The notes: generated by a model from the sequence alone, not told the origin. Counted from the stretch's first letter, positions 50,783 to 62,471 are shown. The stretch is DNA of 64,000 bases from Microbacterium profundi (GCF_000763375.1 NZ_JPSY01000001.1:1364001-1428000), one strand, 5' to 3'. A program made the numbers and translations.

Positions 50783-51562
50783 TCAAGTGGGGGAGGCTGA
50801 GGAGGGTGCGGTCGCGGCCGAGTCCTCCGAGGCGGAAGGCGATTCGGCGGATGCTGCGCGGCGGGCCGCTCGCGGCGTCCGTGACCCGCGGGACGCGACG
50901 CGGATGCCGGCGGGAACCGCCGCCCGCTGGGCGAGCGCGAGCAGCATGTCAGCGATCAGTGCGAGCACGGCGACGAGGATGGCCCCGCCGAGCACCTGGT
51001 CGAAGCGGCGCAGCGGGATGCCCTGGATGATCGGCCAGCCGAGCCCGCCGAGGTTCACGTAGGCGGCGATCGTGACCGTGGCGATCACCTGCAGGGTCGC
51101 AGCGCGCAGGCCGCCGACCAGCAGGGGCAGCCCGAGCGGCACCTCGACCTTCCAGAAGATCTGCCACTCGGTCATGCCGGTGGCGCGGGCGGCGTCGATC
51201 ACGCGGCGGTCGATGGCCTCGAGACCGGTGTAGGCACCGGCGAGCAGGGAGGGAATCGCGAGCAGCACGAACGTGATGGTCGCAGCCTGAGGTACGCGCA
51301 GCACACCCAGCAGCAGCACGAGCAGCACCATGAGTCCGAACGACGGCACGGCGCGGGCCGCGCCGGAGATCGCCACGGCCACCTCGCGCCCGCGGCCGGT
51401 GTGGCCGATGAGCCAGCCTGCCGGGACGGCGATCACCGCCGCGATCACCACCGAGACGACCGTGTAGAACAGGTGCTGTCCGAGCAGGACGGGCAGTGCA
51501 TACTGACCTTCCAGCCGCTCAGGGGAGAACAGCCAGGCGAGAGCCTCGGCGAACAGATTCAT
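50783..51562 (-). CDS. Osmoprotectant ABC permease 2
   Basis: The 259-aa protein has a binding-protein-dependent permease domain with the loop RRVIDAARATGMTEWQIFWK and about five helices. The C-terminal 40 residues are Ala/Ser/Arg-rich and extra to the family. Its start overlaps the first permease stop (ATGA). Partner of the preceding permease in the OpuC-type importer. Confidence 0.9.
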   Translation of the reverse strand: MNLFAEALAWLFSPERLEGQYALPVLLGQHLFYTVVSVVIAAVIAVPAGWLIGHTGRGREVAVAISGAARAVPSFGLMVLLVLLLGVLRVPQAATITFVLLAIPSLLAGAYTGLEAIDRRVIDAARATGMTEWQIFWKVEVPLGLPLLVGGLRAATLQVIATVTIAAYVNLGGLGWPIIQGIPLRRFDQVLGGAILVAVLALIADMLLALAQRAAVPAGIRVASRGSRTPRAARRAASAESPSASEDSAATAPSSASPT

Positions 51563-52245
51563 GCGGCCGCCCTGACGATGCGGGCGGGGCGGCGAGCGGC
51601 ATTCGGAGTCTTGACCGCACGGGTCCATGGCATGAGCGCACGCCCGGCGAGCAGGAGGAGAAGGTCGATGAGCAGGGCGATCACGACGACCGCGAGCACA
51701 CCGGCGAACACCTCGGCGATGATGCGCCGCTGCAGGCCGTTGGTGAACAGGTAGCCGAGGTTCTCCACGCCCACGAGGATGCCGACCGTGGCGAGTGAGA
51801 TCGTGCTCACCGCCGTCACGCGGAGCCCCGCGAGCACCACCGGCGCCGCGAGCGGGAAGTCCACCGTCCAGAACCGGCGGAGCCCGCCGTAGCCCATCGC
51901 GGTCGCAGACTGACGGATGGCCGGATCGACCGAATCCAGGCCGTCGGCGACAGCCCGCACGAGAATCGCGATCGCATAGATCGTGAGGCCGATGATGAGG
52001 TTCGCCGGGTCGCGCGTGGAGATGCCGATCAGCGCGGGGAGCAGGATGAGAAGAGCCAGCGAGGGGATCGTGTAGAGCAGCCCGGTGAGGATGACCACTG
52101 GACCACGCACGAGTCGGTACCGCCAGGCGACCCATCCCAGCGGGAGAGACAGCACGAATCCGAGCACGATCGGGATCGCGCTCTGCCAGAGATGCGCGAG
52201 CGTCAACTCGAGGATGAGGCCGAAGTTGTCGGCGATCCAGTTCAC
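51559..52245 (-). CDS. Osmoprotectant ABC permease 1
   Basis: The 228-aa protein is a second binding-protein-dependent permease with the loop PAIRQSATAMGYGGLRRFWT and five to six helices. It overlaps the ATPase gene (ATGA at 52242-52245). Two different permeases with one ATPase and one binding protein are typical of OpuC/OsmU systems. Confidence 0.9.
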   Translation of the reverse strand: MNWIADNFGLILELTLAHLWQSAIPIVLGFVLSLPLGWVAWRYRLVRGPVVILTGLLYTIPSLALLILLPALIGISTRDPANLIIGLTIYAIAILVRAVADGLDSVDPAIRQSATAMGYGGLRRFWTVDFPLAAPVVLAGLRVTAVSTISLATVGILVGVENLGYLFTNGLQRRIIAEVFAGVLAVVVIALLIDLLLLLAGRALMPWTRAVKTPNAARRPARIVRAAA

Positions 52246-53111
52246 GAGGTTCCGGCCCCCTCGGCGCGCACCTCTGACGCAGCATCCGCCGGGGCCTCGT
52301 CATCGAGGAGCGCGCCCTGAGTGCGCCCCTCTGAATCGACGACGACCCGGCCGTGCGAGGTCTGCTTGATCCTCAGTGCCCGCTTGCCGCGCTCGGCGCC
52401 GATGAATGCCGTCACGAAGTCGTCGGCCGGATTCTCGATGATCTCGCTCGGGCTGCCCACCTGCACGATGCGGGCGCCCTTGTCGAGGATCACGACCTGG
52501 TCTCCGAGCAGGAACGCCTCATCGATGTCGTGCGTCACGAAGACGACGGTCTTGTCGAGCTCGACCTGCAGCCGGATGAGCTCCAGCTGCAGGTCGGCGC
52601 GCACGATCGGGTCGACGGCGCCGAACGGCTCGTCCATGAGGAGGATGTTCGGATCGGCCGCGAGGCCGCGCGCCACTCCGACTCTCTGCTGCTGCCCCCC
52701 GGAGAGCTGGCTCGGGTAGCGGTCGGCGAGCGCGTGGTCGAGTCCGACGGTGTCGAGGAGCGTGCGGGCGCGCTCGTGCGCATCCTTCTTGGAGGTGCCG
52801 GTCAGGCGCAGCACTGTGGCGACGTTGTCGATCACCGTGAAGTGCGGCATGAGTCCGGAGTTCTGCATGACGTAGCCGATGCTGCGCCGCAGATTCACCG
52901 GGTTCTTGTCGAGCACGCTCTCGCCGTCGATCTCGACGTCGCCGCTGCTCGGCTCGACCATGCGGTTGATCATGCGCAGCAGAGTCGTCTTGCCGCATCC
53001 GGATGATCCGACGAACACCGTCGTCTTGCGTGACGGCAGCACGAGGCTGAAGTCCTCGACGGCGAGCGTGCCATCCGGGAACCTCTTCGTGACCGATCGG
53101 AACTCGATCAT
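52242..53111 (-). CDS. Osmoprotectant ABC ATPase
   Basis: The 289-aa ATPase has Walker A GSSGCGKTT, Q-loop VMQNSGLMPHFTV, signature LSGGQQQRVG and Walker B ILLMDEPFGAVDP. The C-terminal part is short and lacks the two CBS domains seen in the betaine ATPase at 22126-23511. First gene of the operon. Confidence 0.92.
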   Translation of the reverse strand: MIEFRSVTKRFPDGTLAVEDFSLVLPSRKTTVFVGSSGCGKTTLLRMINRMVEPSSGDVEIDGESVLDKNPVNLRRSIGYVMQNSGLMPHFTVIDNVATVLRLTGTSKKDAHERARTLLDTVGLDHALADRYPSQLSGGQQQRVGVARGLAADPNILLMDEPFGAVDPIVRADLQLELIRLQVELDKTVVFVTHDIDEAFLLGDQVVILDKGARIVQVGSPSEIIENPADDFVTAFIGAERGKRALRIKQTSHGRVVVDSEGRTQGALLDDEAPADAASEVRAEGAGTS

Positions 53112-53139
53112 GCCTGCCCTGCTTCCGTTGCTCGGTCTA

Positions 53140-53439
53140 TCATCCGACCTCGACGTCCGGTCCGAATGCGATGTGTCCGGAGATGTCCTTGCCGAGGCGC
53201 TCGAAGGCGGTCGGGTACGGGTTCGGGTAGCCCCACGCCTGATCGGCGTGCGTCTGACCGTCGACCTGCAGCGAGTAGTACTGCGCCTCGCCCTTCCACG
53301 GACAGGTGTACGGGGTCGGGCTCTGCACGAGCACTCCCGGCGCCACAGAGGTCAACGGGAAGTACCAGTTGCCCTCGATCGAGATGAGATCGCTCTGGTC
53401 GGCCTCGGCGATCACGGTTCCTGCGAGTACAGCCTTCAT
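53140..53439 (-). CDS. DUF427 family protein
   Basis: The 99-aa protein matches DUF427: an N-terminal AVLAGTVIAEAD strand, IEGNWYFPLTSV, TPYTCPWKGEAQYYSL and the tail AWGYPNPYPTAFERLGKDIS. The function of this family is not established. It lies 28 bp upstream of the osmoprotectant ATPase gene and may be co-transcribed with it. Confidence 0.85.
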   Translation of the reverse strand: MKAVLAGTVIAEADQSDLISIEGNWYFPLTSVAPGVLVQSPTPYTCPWKGEAQYYSLQVDGQTHADQAWGYPNPYPTAFERLGKDISGHIAFGPDVEVG

Positions 53440-53554
53440 GGTGATGTCTCCTCAGATTCGGTTTCGAGCGTATGGGAAGGGTCAGACATATGTGGCACAT
53501 TCTTCGGTTGTTCGCAGCCGTGCGCCAGATGGATGGAAAGCTGCCCGAACCGGC

Positions 53555-54979
53555 TCAGGCAGAATCCCGCCCGTACTGCTCGAGCAGCCGCAGCCAGACT
53601 TCACTGACCGTCGGATACGCGGGCACCGCGTGCCACATCCGCGAGATCGGTACCTCACCGACGATCGCGACGGTCGCCGCCTGCAGCAGGTCCGCGACAT
53701 CCGGACCCACGAAGGTCACCCCGAGGATGACGTCGCGCTCGGTGTCGACGACCATGCGGGCCTGTCCGCTGTACCCGTCCTCACGCAGGCTGGAGCCGGC
53801 GATCGCCCCGAGATCCTGATCGATCACGCGGGTCTGGTATCCGGCATCCTCGGCGGCCTTCGCCGTCAGGCCGACCGATGCGACCTCCGGCTCTCCGAAC
53901 ACGACCTGGGGAACGGCGGCGTGGTCGGCGGTCGCGACGTGGCGACCCCACGCGGCGTCGTCGATGTCTTCGCCGTTCGCGCGCGCCGCGATCACATCGC
54001 CTGCGGCCCTGGCCTGGTACTTGCCCTGGTGGGTGAGCAGTACGCGTCCGTTGACGTCGCCGACGGCGTACAGCCAGTCGCTGCCTGGCACGCGGAGGGT
54101 CTCGTCGGTCTTGATGTATCTGCCCGGCTCGAGGTCGACGGTCTCGAGTCCGATGTCGCCGCTGCGCGGAGTTCGGCCGGTCGCGGCGAGCACCTCTTCT
54201 GCGACGATCTCCGTGCCATCGTCGAGCGTCACAGTCACTCCCGCAGCGTCTCGCGCGACGCGGGTCGTGCGGGTGTTCGTGCGGATGTCGACGCCGAGCG
54301 CGCGCAGCCCCTTCTCGACCAGTTCGCCCGCGAACGGCTCCATCTTCTCGAGCAGTCCGCTGCGGGCGATCAGTGTGACCTTCGCGCCGAGACCGGCGTA
54401 GGCGGTGGCCATCTCGACAGCCACCACTCCGCCGCCGATGATGGCGAGGGATGCCGGGATCTCCTGCGCGCTCGTCGCCTCACGGCTCGTCCAGGGCGCA
54501 GCATCCGCCAGTCCGTCGATCGGCGCGATCGCCGCATCCGTTCCGGTGCTGATCGCGACCGCGTGGCGGGCTTTCAGCACCTTCATGGTGCCGTCGTCGG
54601 TCGTCACGGTTACCTCGCGTGGACCAGTGATGCGGCCGTGGCCGCGGGCGAGGTCGATGCCGGCCGAGTTGAGCCACTTCACCTGGCCGTCGTCGGACCA
54701 GTCGCTCGTGAACGAGTTGCGGCGGGCGAGCACCGCACGCACGTCGAGCGTTCCGGTGACCGCCTCGGCAGCGCCCGCCACATGCTGGGCCGCGCGCAGC
54801 GCCTGTGCGGATCGCAGCAATGCCTTCGACGGCATGCACGCCCAGTACGAGCATTCGCCGCCGACGAGCTCGCTCTCGACGATGATCGCTGTGAGTCCGC
54901 CCTGGGCCGCTCGGTCCGCGACGTTCTCGCCTACGGGGCCTCCCCCCAGGACGATCAGGTCGTATTCTTCTGTCGGCAT
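53555..54979 (-). CDS. Pyridine nucleotide-disulfide oxidoreductase (lipoamide dehydrogenase-like)
   Basis: The 474-aa flavoprotein has the FAD site DLIVLGGGPVGENVADRAA, the redox pair GGECSYWACMPSK (C-x4-C), an NAD site (LAIIGGGVVAVEMATAY), an AVGDVNG FAD-binding stretch and a C-terminal dimerisation domain. In place of the HxxxxE pair typical of lipoamide dehydrogenase the C-terminus has WHAVPAYPTVSE. It belongs to the Mer/Lpd-like group of uncertain substrate. An in-frame extension upstream of ATG 54979 is not homologous. Confidence 0.9.
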   Translation of the reverse strand: MPTEEYDLIVLGGGPVGENVADRAAQGGLTAIIVESELVGGECSYWACMPSKALLRSAQALRAAQHVAGAAEAVTGTLDVRAVLARRNSFTSDWSDDGQVKWLNSAGIDLARGHGRITGPREVTVTTDDGTMKVLKARHAVAISTGTDAAIAPIDGLADAAPWTSREATSAQEIPASLAIIGGGVVAVEMATAYAGLGAKVTLIARSGLLEKMEPFAGELVEKGLRALGVDIRTNTRTTRVARDAAGVTVTLDDGTEIVAEEVLAATGRTPRSGDIGLETVDLEPGRYIKTDETLRVPGSDWLYAVGDVNGRVLLTHQGKYQARAAGDVIAARANGEDIDDAAWGRHVATADHAAVPQVVFGEPEVASVGLTAKAAEDAGYQTRVIDQDLGAIAGSSLREDGYSGQARMVVDTERDVILGVTFVGPDVADLLQAATVAIVGEVPISRMWHAVPAYPTVSEVWLRLLEQYGRDSA

Positions 54980-55088
54980 AGCGTCGCCCTCCGTCGGAAC
55001 CGGTACTGCACCAGTCTTGTCGAGATGCAACGCGATGTCACCGGGGTTGTTCCCGCGCGCCTCGTGACGTATGGCGGAGGATGCGACA

Positions 55089-55142
55089 CCCGTCGGAGGT
55101 TTTCGTCCGAAAAGTCCGTCAGACGCAACAACCTCCGACGGG
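55089..55142. repeat. Perfect 13-bp-arm palindrome
   Basis: CCCGTCGGAGGTT (55089-55101) and AACCTCCGACGGG (55130-55142) enclose 28 bp that includes a smaller TTTCGTCCGAAAA stem. It lies in the 305-bp gap 54980-55284 between two minus-strand genes; that gap has no supported gene. Confidence 0.8.
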
Positions 55143-55185
55143 CGCAACAGAATTCATCGGCATGCTGCTTGCGCGCCGATCTCAC

Positions 55186-55266
55186 ACTTGTCAGCGTCGA
55201 TCACGGATGTCAGTCGATCTGGCCGGGTTTCGACATACGGGCGTGATCCGGACTGACAGGTGTATC
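55186..55266. repeat. Dispersed palindromic repeat, family B (copy 4)
   Basis: ACTTGTCAGCGTCGATCACG, then GATGTCAG on one side and GTGATCCGGACTGACAGGTG on the other form the same imperfect palindrome as at 3581-3684. It sits just downstream of the lactonase gene stop. Confidence 0.75.
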
Positions 55267-55284
55267 GGCGGGACGTGCACCGGC

Positions 55285-56526
55285 TCAGCGCGCGAGCAAG
55301 ATGCTGGTCGGCGCCGGCGCCGACGTGCGGTGCCGGATGCCGCGGGGCGCGCCCATGCGATCGTCGAGGTCGAGCACGCTGATCTCATTCGAGCGCTGTC
55401 CGGCGACGAGAAGCGAGCCATCGTGGACGAGGTGGTGGCGGGGCCAGTCCACCCCTGACTCGGCGAGCGCGAGCGGGTCGACCGTCTCGCCGGCGCCGCG
55501 CACGCGAAGGGCGGCGATCGTGTTACTGCCCCGCAGCGCGGTGTACAGGGTCTCGCCGTCTCTGGAGAGGGCGAGCTCTGCGGGGAAGTCGGTGCCGATC
55601 TCGGCCGCCGGAGTCACCGTGGTCGCTGCGGCGAGCGCCCAGCGGCCGTCCGGCTGCACGGCGAGCGTGAAGATCTCGCAGGAGTACTCGGTCACCACGT
55701 GCAGGTGCCCGCTCGGGTGGACGACCATGTGCCGAGGACCGGTGCCCATCGGCAGCACGATCTCGTGATCCAGCGTCAGCCTGCCCTGCGTCGGGCGCCA
55801 GATGCGCACGAGATCGAACCCGAGATCGGAGGTCGCTATGCGTCCGTCCGGCAGGAAGGCCGCGGCGTGCGCACGGGATGAACGAGCCGGCTGCTCATCC
55901 TCTTCGACCGCCGCTTCGGGCTCCGGCGGCGCAGGAATGTTGAACCCGAGCACGTCGTCGAACAGCAGCAGCCCCGAACGCGGCGGCTCCACGACGGCGG
56001 CAGGAGGCTCCTCGAACGTCATCGAACCGCTGCGCAGCATTGCCGCGGCGATCTCCTGCGCGGAGGGCTGCGCAGCGTCGTCTCCTGCGGCATCCTGCGC
56101 AGCATCCGGGTCAAAAGGATCGAGCGCACGAGCCGCGATCGTCGGCTTCACGAGCGGCCCGTCCGCGGAGAGGTCGATGCGCACGACCCGGCCGTCGCCG
56201 TAGCAACTGGCGATCAGATACGAACCGCTCGGGGCGACCGCGAGGTGGCAGACGGAATCGCCCGCCGCGACCGGGCGGCCCATCGGCGCAAGAGCCGACT
56301 GGCCGGTGCGGACGAACGCCTGCACCGTACCGTCGCTCTCGAGCGCCGCGTAGACGACGTCGAGAGACGGATGCCGCGCAAGCCAGGAAGGAGACGCAGT
56401 CCGTGTCACGGCGCCACGGTAGGCGAGCGTGCCGGGCTCGCGCCCCTCGTCCCCCTCGAGCAGGCCGATGCCGGTGGCATCCCCACCCATGTCGGCGCCG
56501 TATCCGCCGACCCAGAACTGCGTCAC
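55285..56526 (-). CDS. Beta-propeller lactonase family protein with acidic insert
   Basis: The 413-aa protein has the PF10282-type propeller repeats (ASPSWLARHPSLDVVYAALE, GTGPRHMVVHPSGHLHVVTE, GTDFPAELALSRDGETLYTA). These enzymes include 6-phosphogluconolactonases. Residues about 125-215 form an extra Ala/Glu/Pro-rich segment between blades. GTG start at 56526 with GAGGAG upstream. A pentose-phosphate role is possible given gnd in the window, but the genes are 50 kb apart. Confidence 0.82.
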   Translation of the reverse strand: MTQFWVGGYGADMGGDATGIGLLEGDEGREPGTLAYRGAVTRTASPSWLARHPSLDVVYAALESDGTVQAFVRTGQSALAPMGRPVAAGDSVCHLAVAPSGSYLIASCYGDGRVVRIDLSADGPLVKPTIAARALDPFDPDAAQDAAGDDAAQPSAQEIAAAMLRSGSMTFEEPPAAVVEPPRSGLLLFDDVLGFNIPAPPEPEAAVEEDEQPARSSRAHAAAFLPDGRIATSDLGFDLVRIWRPTQGRLTLDHEIVLPMGTGPRHMVVHPSGHLHVVTEYSCEIFTLAVQPDGRWALAAATTVTPAAEIGTDFPAELALSRDGETLYTALRGSNTIAALRVRGAGETVDPLALAESGVDWPRHHLVHDGSLLVAGQRSNEISVLDLDDRMGAPRGIRHRTSAPAPTSILLAR

Positions 56527-56546
56527 GCCTGTCTCCTCGCCCCGGC

Positions 56547-56599
56547 AGGTGTCGCCTCGCGCCGCTTCCACCGCGATTCAGCGGCCACAAGCGCCACCT
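56547..56599. repeat. Dispersed palindromic repeat, family C (copy 2)
   Basis: AGGTGTCGCCTCGCG is matched by GCGGCCACAAGCGCCACCT. It resembles the copy at 30105-30157 and lies between purA and the lactonase start, where it could form a terminator stem for purA. Confidence 0.65.
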
Positions 56600-56617
56600 C
56601 CCACGCCGGCGTCACGC

Positions 56618-59145
<2,528 letters not shown>

Positions 59146-59284
59146 CCGGGGGCCTGCTCGGCGTTCTCGTCACACGGATGCGGCGACGCGCGGCGCGGTG
59201 AGCGTGATCGATGTTTTCCGCACGCATCTCTGCGACGCTCTTCGCGTGACGTGACGCGCTCGCTACAGTGATCGCGGAGGAATC

Positions 59285-60010
59285 ATGAACAAGTGGTGGC
59301 CATACGCCCGTCTCGCAGCGGCCGTGCTCGGGCTCGCGGCGATCATCCGCCAGTTCTCGCTCGCGGTCGGGAATGCCCTCGCCGCTGAGACGCCATGGGC
59401 GAGTCACATACCGACCGTGGTGGCGAACTTCTTCAGCTATTTCACGATCCTGTCGAACCTCATCGCCGCTGTCGTGCTGATCATCGCGGCGATCTGGATG
59501 CTGCGCACGAGGCACAGCATGGCACCGGAGCCCGCGTGGCTGGCGACGCTGCTGCTGTGCGCGAGCACCTACATGATCGTGACGGGCATCGTCTACAACC
59601 TGCTGCTGCGCAACATCGCGATCGCCGGTATCTCGGATGTCTGGACCAACGAGACGCTGCACGTGATCATCCCGCTGTTCCTGCTCGCCGACGTGCTGTT
59701 CGCGCCGCGGCGCCGTGCACTGCCGTGGGTAGCCATGCTGACCGCCGCCGCCTTCCCCATCGTCTGGGCGGTGTACACGCTGATCAGGGCGAACTTCATC
59801 ATCGGCCCCGCCCATGGCAACCACTACTGGTATCCGTACCCTTTCCTGGATCCGAACATCCAGGGCGGTTACGGCGGTGTGGTCGGCTACATCATCGGGA
59901 TCGCCGCCGCGATCATCGGCGTGGCGGCCCTCGTCATCTGGATGGGACGCCGCCGCGGCATCCGCTCCCGCGGAGTGCGCGACCCGATCAGCGAGTCACG
60001 CGCGGTATAG
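59285..60010 (+). CDS. Pr6Pr family membrane protein
   Basis: The 241-aa protein has six predicted helices and the features of the Pr6Pr (FAR-17a/AIG1-like) family, with NFFSYFTILSNLIAAVVL, NETLHVIIPLFLLADVL and HYWYPYPFLDPNIQGGYGGV containing the conserved aromatic and His/Asp positions. Its eukaryotic relatives hydrolyse lipid esters; the bacterial function is unknown. GCGGAGGAATC precedes the ATG. Confidence 0.88.
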   Translation: MNKWWPYARLAAAVLGLAAIIRQFSLAVGNALAAETPWASHIPTVVANFFSYFTILSNLIAAVVLIIAAIWMLRTRHSMAPEPAWLATLLLCASTYMIVTGIVYNLLLRNIAIAGISDVWTNETLHVIIPLFLLADVLFAPRRRALPWVAMLTAAAFPIVWAVYTLIRANFIIGPAHGNHYWYPYPFLDPNIQGGYGGVVGYIIGIAAAIIGVAALVIWMGRRRGIRSRGVRDPISESRAV

Positions 60011-60024
60011 AGCGCGCCGCCCTC

Positions 60025-60099
60025 GTGCGAGAACCCTTCGAGTGAGAAGCCCTCGAGGGAGAAGCCCTCGAGGGAGAAGCCCTCGAGGGAGAAGCTCTC
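60025..60099. repeat. 15-bp tandem repeat, five imperfect copies
   Basis: The unit GAGGGAGAAGCCCTC is repeated at 60040, 60055, 60070 and 60085, with a more degenerate copy at 60025. Each unit is itself partly palindromic (GAGGG/CCCTC). The array ends 16 bp before the next start codon. Confidence 0.8.
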
Positions 60100-60115
60100 G
60101 TGTGATCGATAGGGT

Positions 60116-61024
60116 GTGAGTGTGGATGGATCTGTGCCGACGCCCGTGGTGAGTGCCCGGCGTCGCGATAATCGGATCTACGCAGCCGAGGTCGCTCTGC
60201 CTGCCGCGCAGCCGGTGCAGGGCGCCCGCGCATCGACGTCGGCATCCGCTGGAAGACGGCGGATCGCTCCGTGGCTGCTCGTGAGCATCGCGGCCCTGGT
60301 GATCGTAGGCGTGATCACCGCGGGGGCGCTCTCGCTGGGTCTGCGCGACGACACCGCGCTCACGGCATCCGGCGCTGAGGCGATCTCGGGGCGCGATGCG
60401 ATGAGCGCGCAGTGCGTGCCGCTCGCACTCAGTGAGAGCGGTGAGCGGAGCGACCGGTGCAGCGCGATGTCAGACCGCGATGAGGTCTCTCAGCAGGCAC
60501 CCTATGCACCGGCCGTTGAGACCGTCGACGACCAGGACGTCGACTCCGTAGAGGGCCCGCCGGGGAGTCCGCCTGCACTGCGCGGCACGACGCCCGACGC
60601 TCCCGGCTCGTCGAATCCGTCCACCGCGACACCGGGCGCAGACACTCCCGGCGTTCCCGCCGCGCCCGGCCCGGTACCAGCACCGGCACCAGCCGCGCCC
60701 GCACCAGCGCCTGGACCCGCCCCGGCCCCGGCCCCGCAGTCTCTCGCTTTCACGGGCATCAGCGAGAACCACGTGATCGGACTGCTCGGCATCAGGATCC
60801 TGTCCAGCTACACGCTCTCACTGTCAGGACAGCCGGGTGCGACAGCATCCGCCTCCTACGGCGCCTCCCGCGCCGGTTCGGTGACATTCGATTCCGGCGG
60901 CCGGGCGAGCATCTCCCTGGGCGGAGCGCTTCTCAGCGCGGGCCTCGACAATCCGATGATTCGCGTCGCCTACAGCGATGGCACTGCGGGATCCGCTATC
61001 CAGGCCCCGCGCGACTCGATCTGA
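60116..61024 (+). CDS. Single-pass surface protein with Pro/Ala linker
   Basis: The 302-aa protein has a basic cytoplasmic N-terminus (1-50), one membrane segment (about 52-78, LVSIAALVIVGVITAGALSL) and an acidic/Pro-rich spacer. A PAPAPAAPAPAPGPAPAPAP-type linker near 190-210 leads to a C-terminal beta-rich domain (about 212-300). The GTG at 60116 is preceded by GATAGGG and no ribosome binding site, so a leaderless start is possible. Unknown function; possibly a surface-exposed anchor. Confidence 0.75.
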   Translation: MSVDGSVPTPVVSARRRDNRIYAAEVALPAAQPVQGARASTSASAGRRRIAPWLLVSIAALVIVGVITAGALSLGLRDDTALTASGAEAISGRDAMSAQCVPLALSESGERSDRCSAMSDRDEVSQQAPYAPAVETVDDQDVDSVEGPPGSPPALRGTTPDAPGSSNPSTATPGADTPGVPAAPGPVPAPAPAAPAPAPGPAPAPAPQSLAFTGISENHVIGLLGIRILSSYTLSLSGQPGATASASYGASRAGSVTFDSGGRASISLGGALLSAGLDNPMIRVAYSDGTAGSAIQAPRDSI

Positions 61025-61026
61025 GC

Positions 61027-61782
61027 TCAGACCGGCACGACATCGCGGTCGACGAAATCCATGATCGTCTTCGTGAACAGCTCCGGGTCCTGGATGCTCC
61101 ACACATGACGCATCCCCGGTGCCGTCCAGGTGCGCGTCTGCGGCATCGCCGCCGCGAGCGCCGGAAACGCCGCAGCCACGCTCCCGGATTCCCTCCCGCC
61201 GGCGATCGCGAGGATCGGACCGGTGTATCCGGAGCGGCCATCGGGCATCGAACCGTCGAAGATCTCGCGGTACATCCGCGTCGCGGCATCCTTGTCGACG
61301 CCCATCCCGTCGGAGACGAACAGCTCACGTGTGTCGGCCGGAATACGGAACATCGCCGCCTGCATGCTCCAGAACCAGCGCTTGTGCCACGAACGCAACT
61401 GCAGCTCCGCCAGCCGACGCTCGACTCCGCCCACCCCGGTCATCGCCGCGCCGGTCACCATGCAGGAGCGGACGACATCCGGATGCCGCATGGCAAGATG
61501 CACGCCGATCACGCCGCCCATCGACAGGCCGACGACGTGCGCTCTGCCGCCGATCGCCCGCTCGCGGATGATCGCAGCGAGGTCGTCGGCTGCGCCGCCG
61601 AGCCCCGGCCAACGCTCCCCTGACCGCGAGCCGAAGGCCACGACATCCGGGGTGATCACATGACGACCGGCGAGACCGTCGACCTGCGGCTCCCACATCC
61701 AGTTGCCGACATTGCCCCCGTGCAGCAGGATGATCGACTCGCCAGTGCGCGGGCCGTGCTCTATCGCGTATCTCTCGGTCAT
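61027..61782 (-). CDS. Alpha/beta hydrolase
   Basis: The 251-aa protein has the oxyanion segment ILLHGGNVGNWMW, the nucleophile elbow GLSMGG with Ser near 96 and a His in GMRHVWS near 227; the acid is probably an Asp near 195-205. Its start overlaps the PadR gene stop (ATGA), so the regulator and hydrolase form an operon. Substrate unknown. Confidence 0.88.
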   Translation of the reverse strand: MTERYAIEHGPRTGESIILLHGGNVGNWMWEPQVDGLAGRHVITPDVVAFGSRSGERWPGLGGAADDLAAIIRERAIGGRAHVVGLSMGGVIGVHLAMRHPDVVRSCMVTGAAMTGVGGVERRLAELQLRSWHKRWFWSMQAAMFRIPADTRELFVSDGMGVDKDAATRMYREIFDGSMPDGRSGYTGPILAIAGGRESGSVAAAFPALAAAMPQTRTWTAPGMRHVWSIQDPELFTKTIMDFVDRDVVPV

Positions 61783-62303
61783 GGCATTTCCTTCTTCACT
61801 GAGATCCGCACATCCGCGAGCCACGAGAGCTCGGCTTCTGCCGCTCGCAGCCCCGCGTCGAGGGTCGCTGTGCGCAGCACGGCACCGAGTCCTTGCGTCG
61901 CTCTCGGGATCTCGGCGAGCTGCTCGCGTTCGGCACGGACGGCATCTGCCCGTTCGTCGAGCAGCGCGAGTACGCCCTCGACGCCGAGCGACTCGGCGAA
62001 GAAGAGCCGGGCCAGGAACGGCTCCTTGGGCAAGGGCGCCTCGACCGGTGAGTGCAACCAGGCACGCAGCTCTGCGCGTCCGGCATCGGTCAGCTCATGC
62101 ACGCGGCGATCGGGGCGTCCGGTCTGGACGATCAGCTCGGTCGCCACGGCGCCGTCGGTCTCGAGCCGGTCGATGGTGCGATAGATCTGCGATTGGTCGG
62201 CGTGCCAGAAGTGCGCAACGGACCCGGCGAATGCCCGGCCGAGGTCGTAGCCGCTCTGGGGTGCGATGTCGAGGAGGCCGAGAATGGCGTGACGCAGTTG
62301 CAT
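61779..62303 (-). CDS. PadR-family regulator
   Basis: The 174-aa protein starts at ATG 62303 (MQLRHAILGLLD), giving the PadR winged helix (residues 1-85: SGYDLGRAFAGSVAHFWHAD, QIYRTIDRLETDGAV, HELTDAGRAELRAWL) and a C-terminal dimerisation helix (PLPKEPFLARLFFAE on). A/T-rich sequence with TATATATG just upstream (62311-62345) is the likely promoter/operator. It probably represses itself and the hydrolase. Confidence 0.88.
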   Translation of the reverse strand: MQLRHAILGLLDIAPQSGYDLGRAFAGSVAHFWHADQSQIYRTIDRLETDGAVATELIVQTGRPDRRVHELTDAGRAELRAWLHSPVEAPLPKEPFLARLFFAESLGVEGVLALLDERADAVRAEREQLAEIPRATQGLGAVLRTATLDAGLRAAEAELSWLADVRISVKKEMP

Positions 62304-62471
62304 GACATTAGTAGACCACACATATATAGGACGATACAAGTATTTGTTCGGGATTCACCGAGATGGGGATCTCTGCCCTTGCTCTCGGGCTGTCCGAGTC
62401 GGATGCTGCGATTACGCTGGTCTGCGGGGGAGATCGGAGCACCGTTCCCCCGCGCATGCGAGGAGACAGTG

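Noticed and set aside
50783..52303. Single 506-aa protein
   Set aside because: The long frame reads the second permease but its upstream part is out of frame with the first permease; the real permease starts at ATG 51562 in an ATGA overlap.
53306..55246. 646-codon open frame on the plus strand
   Set aside because: It lies opposite the well-supported flavin disulfide reductase and has shadow-type composition; high GC makes antisense frames long.
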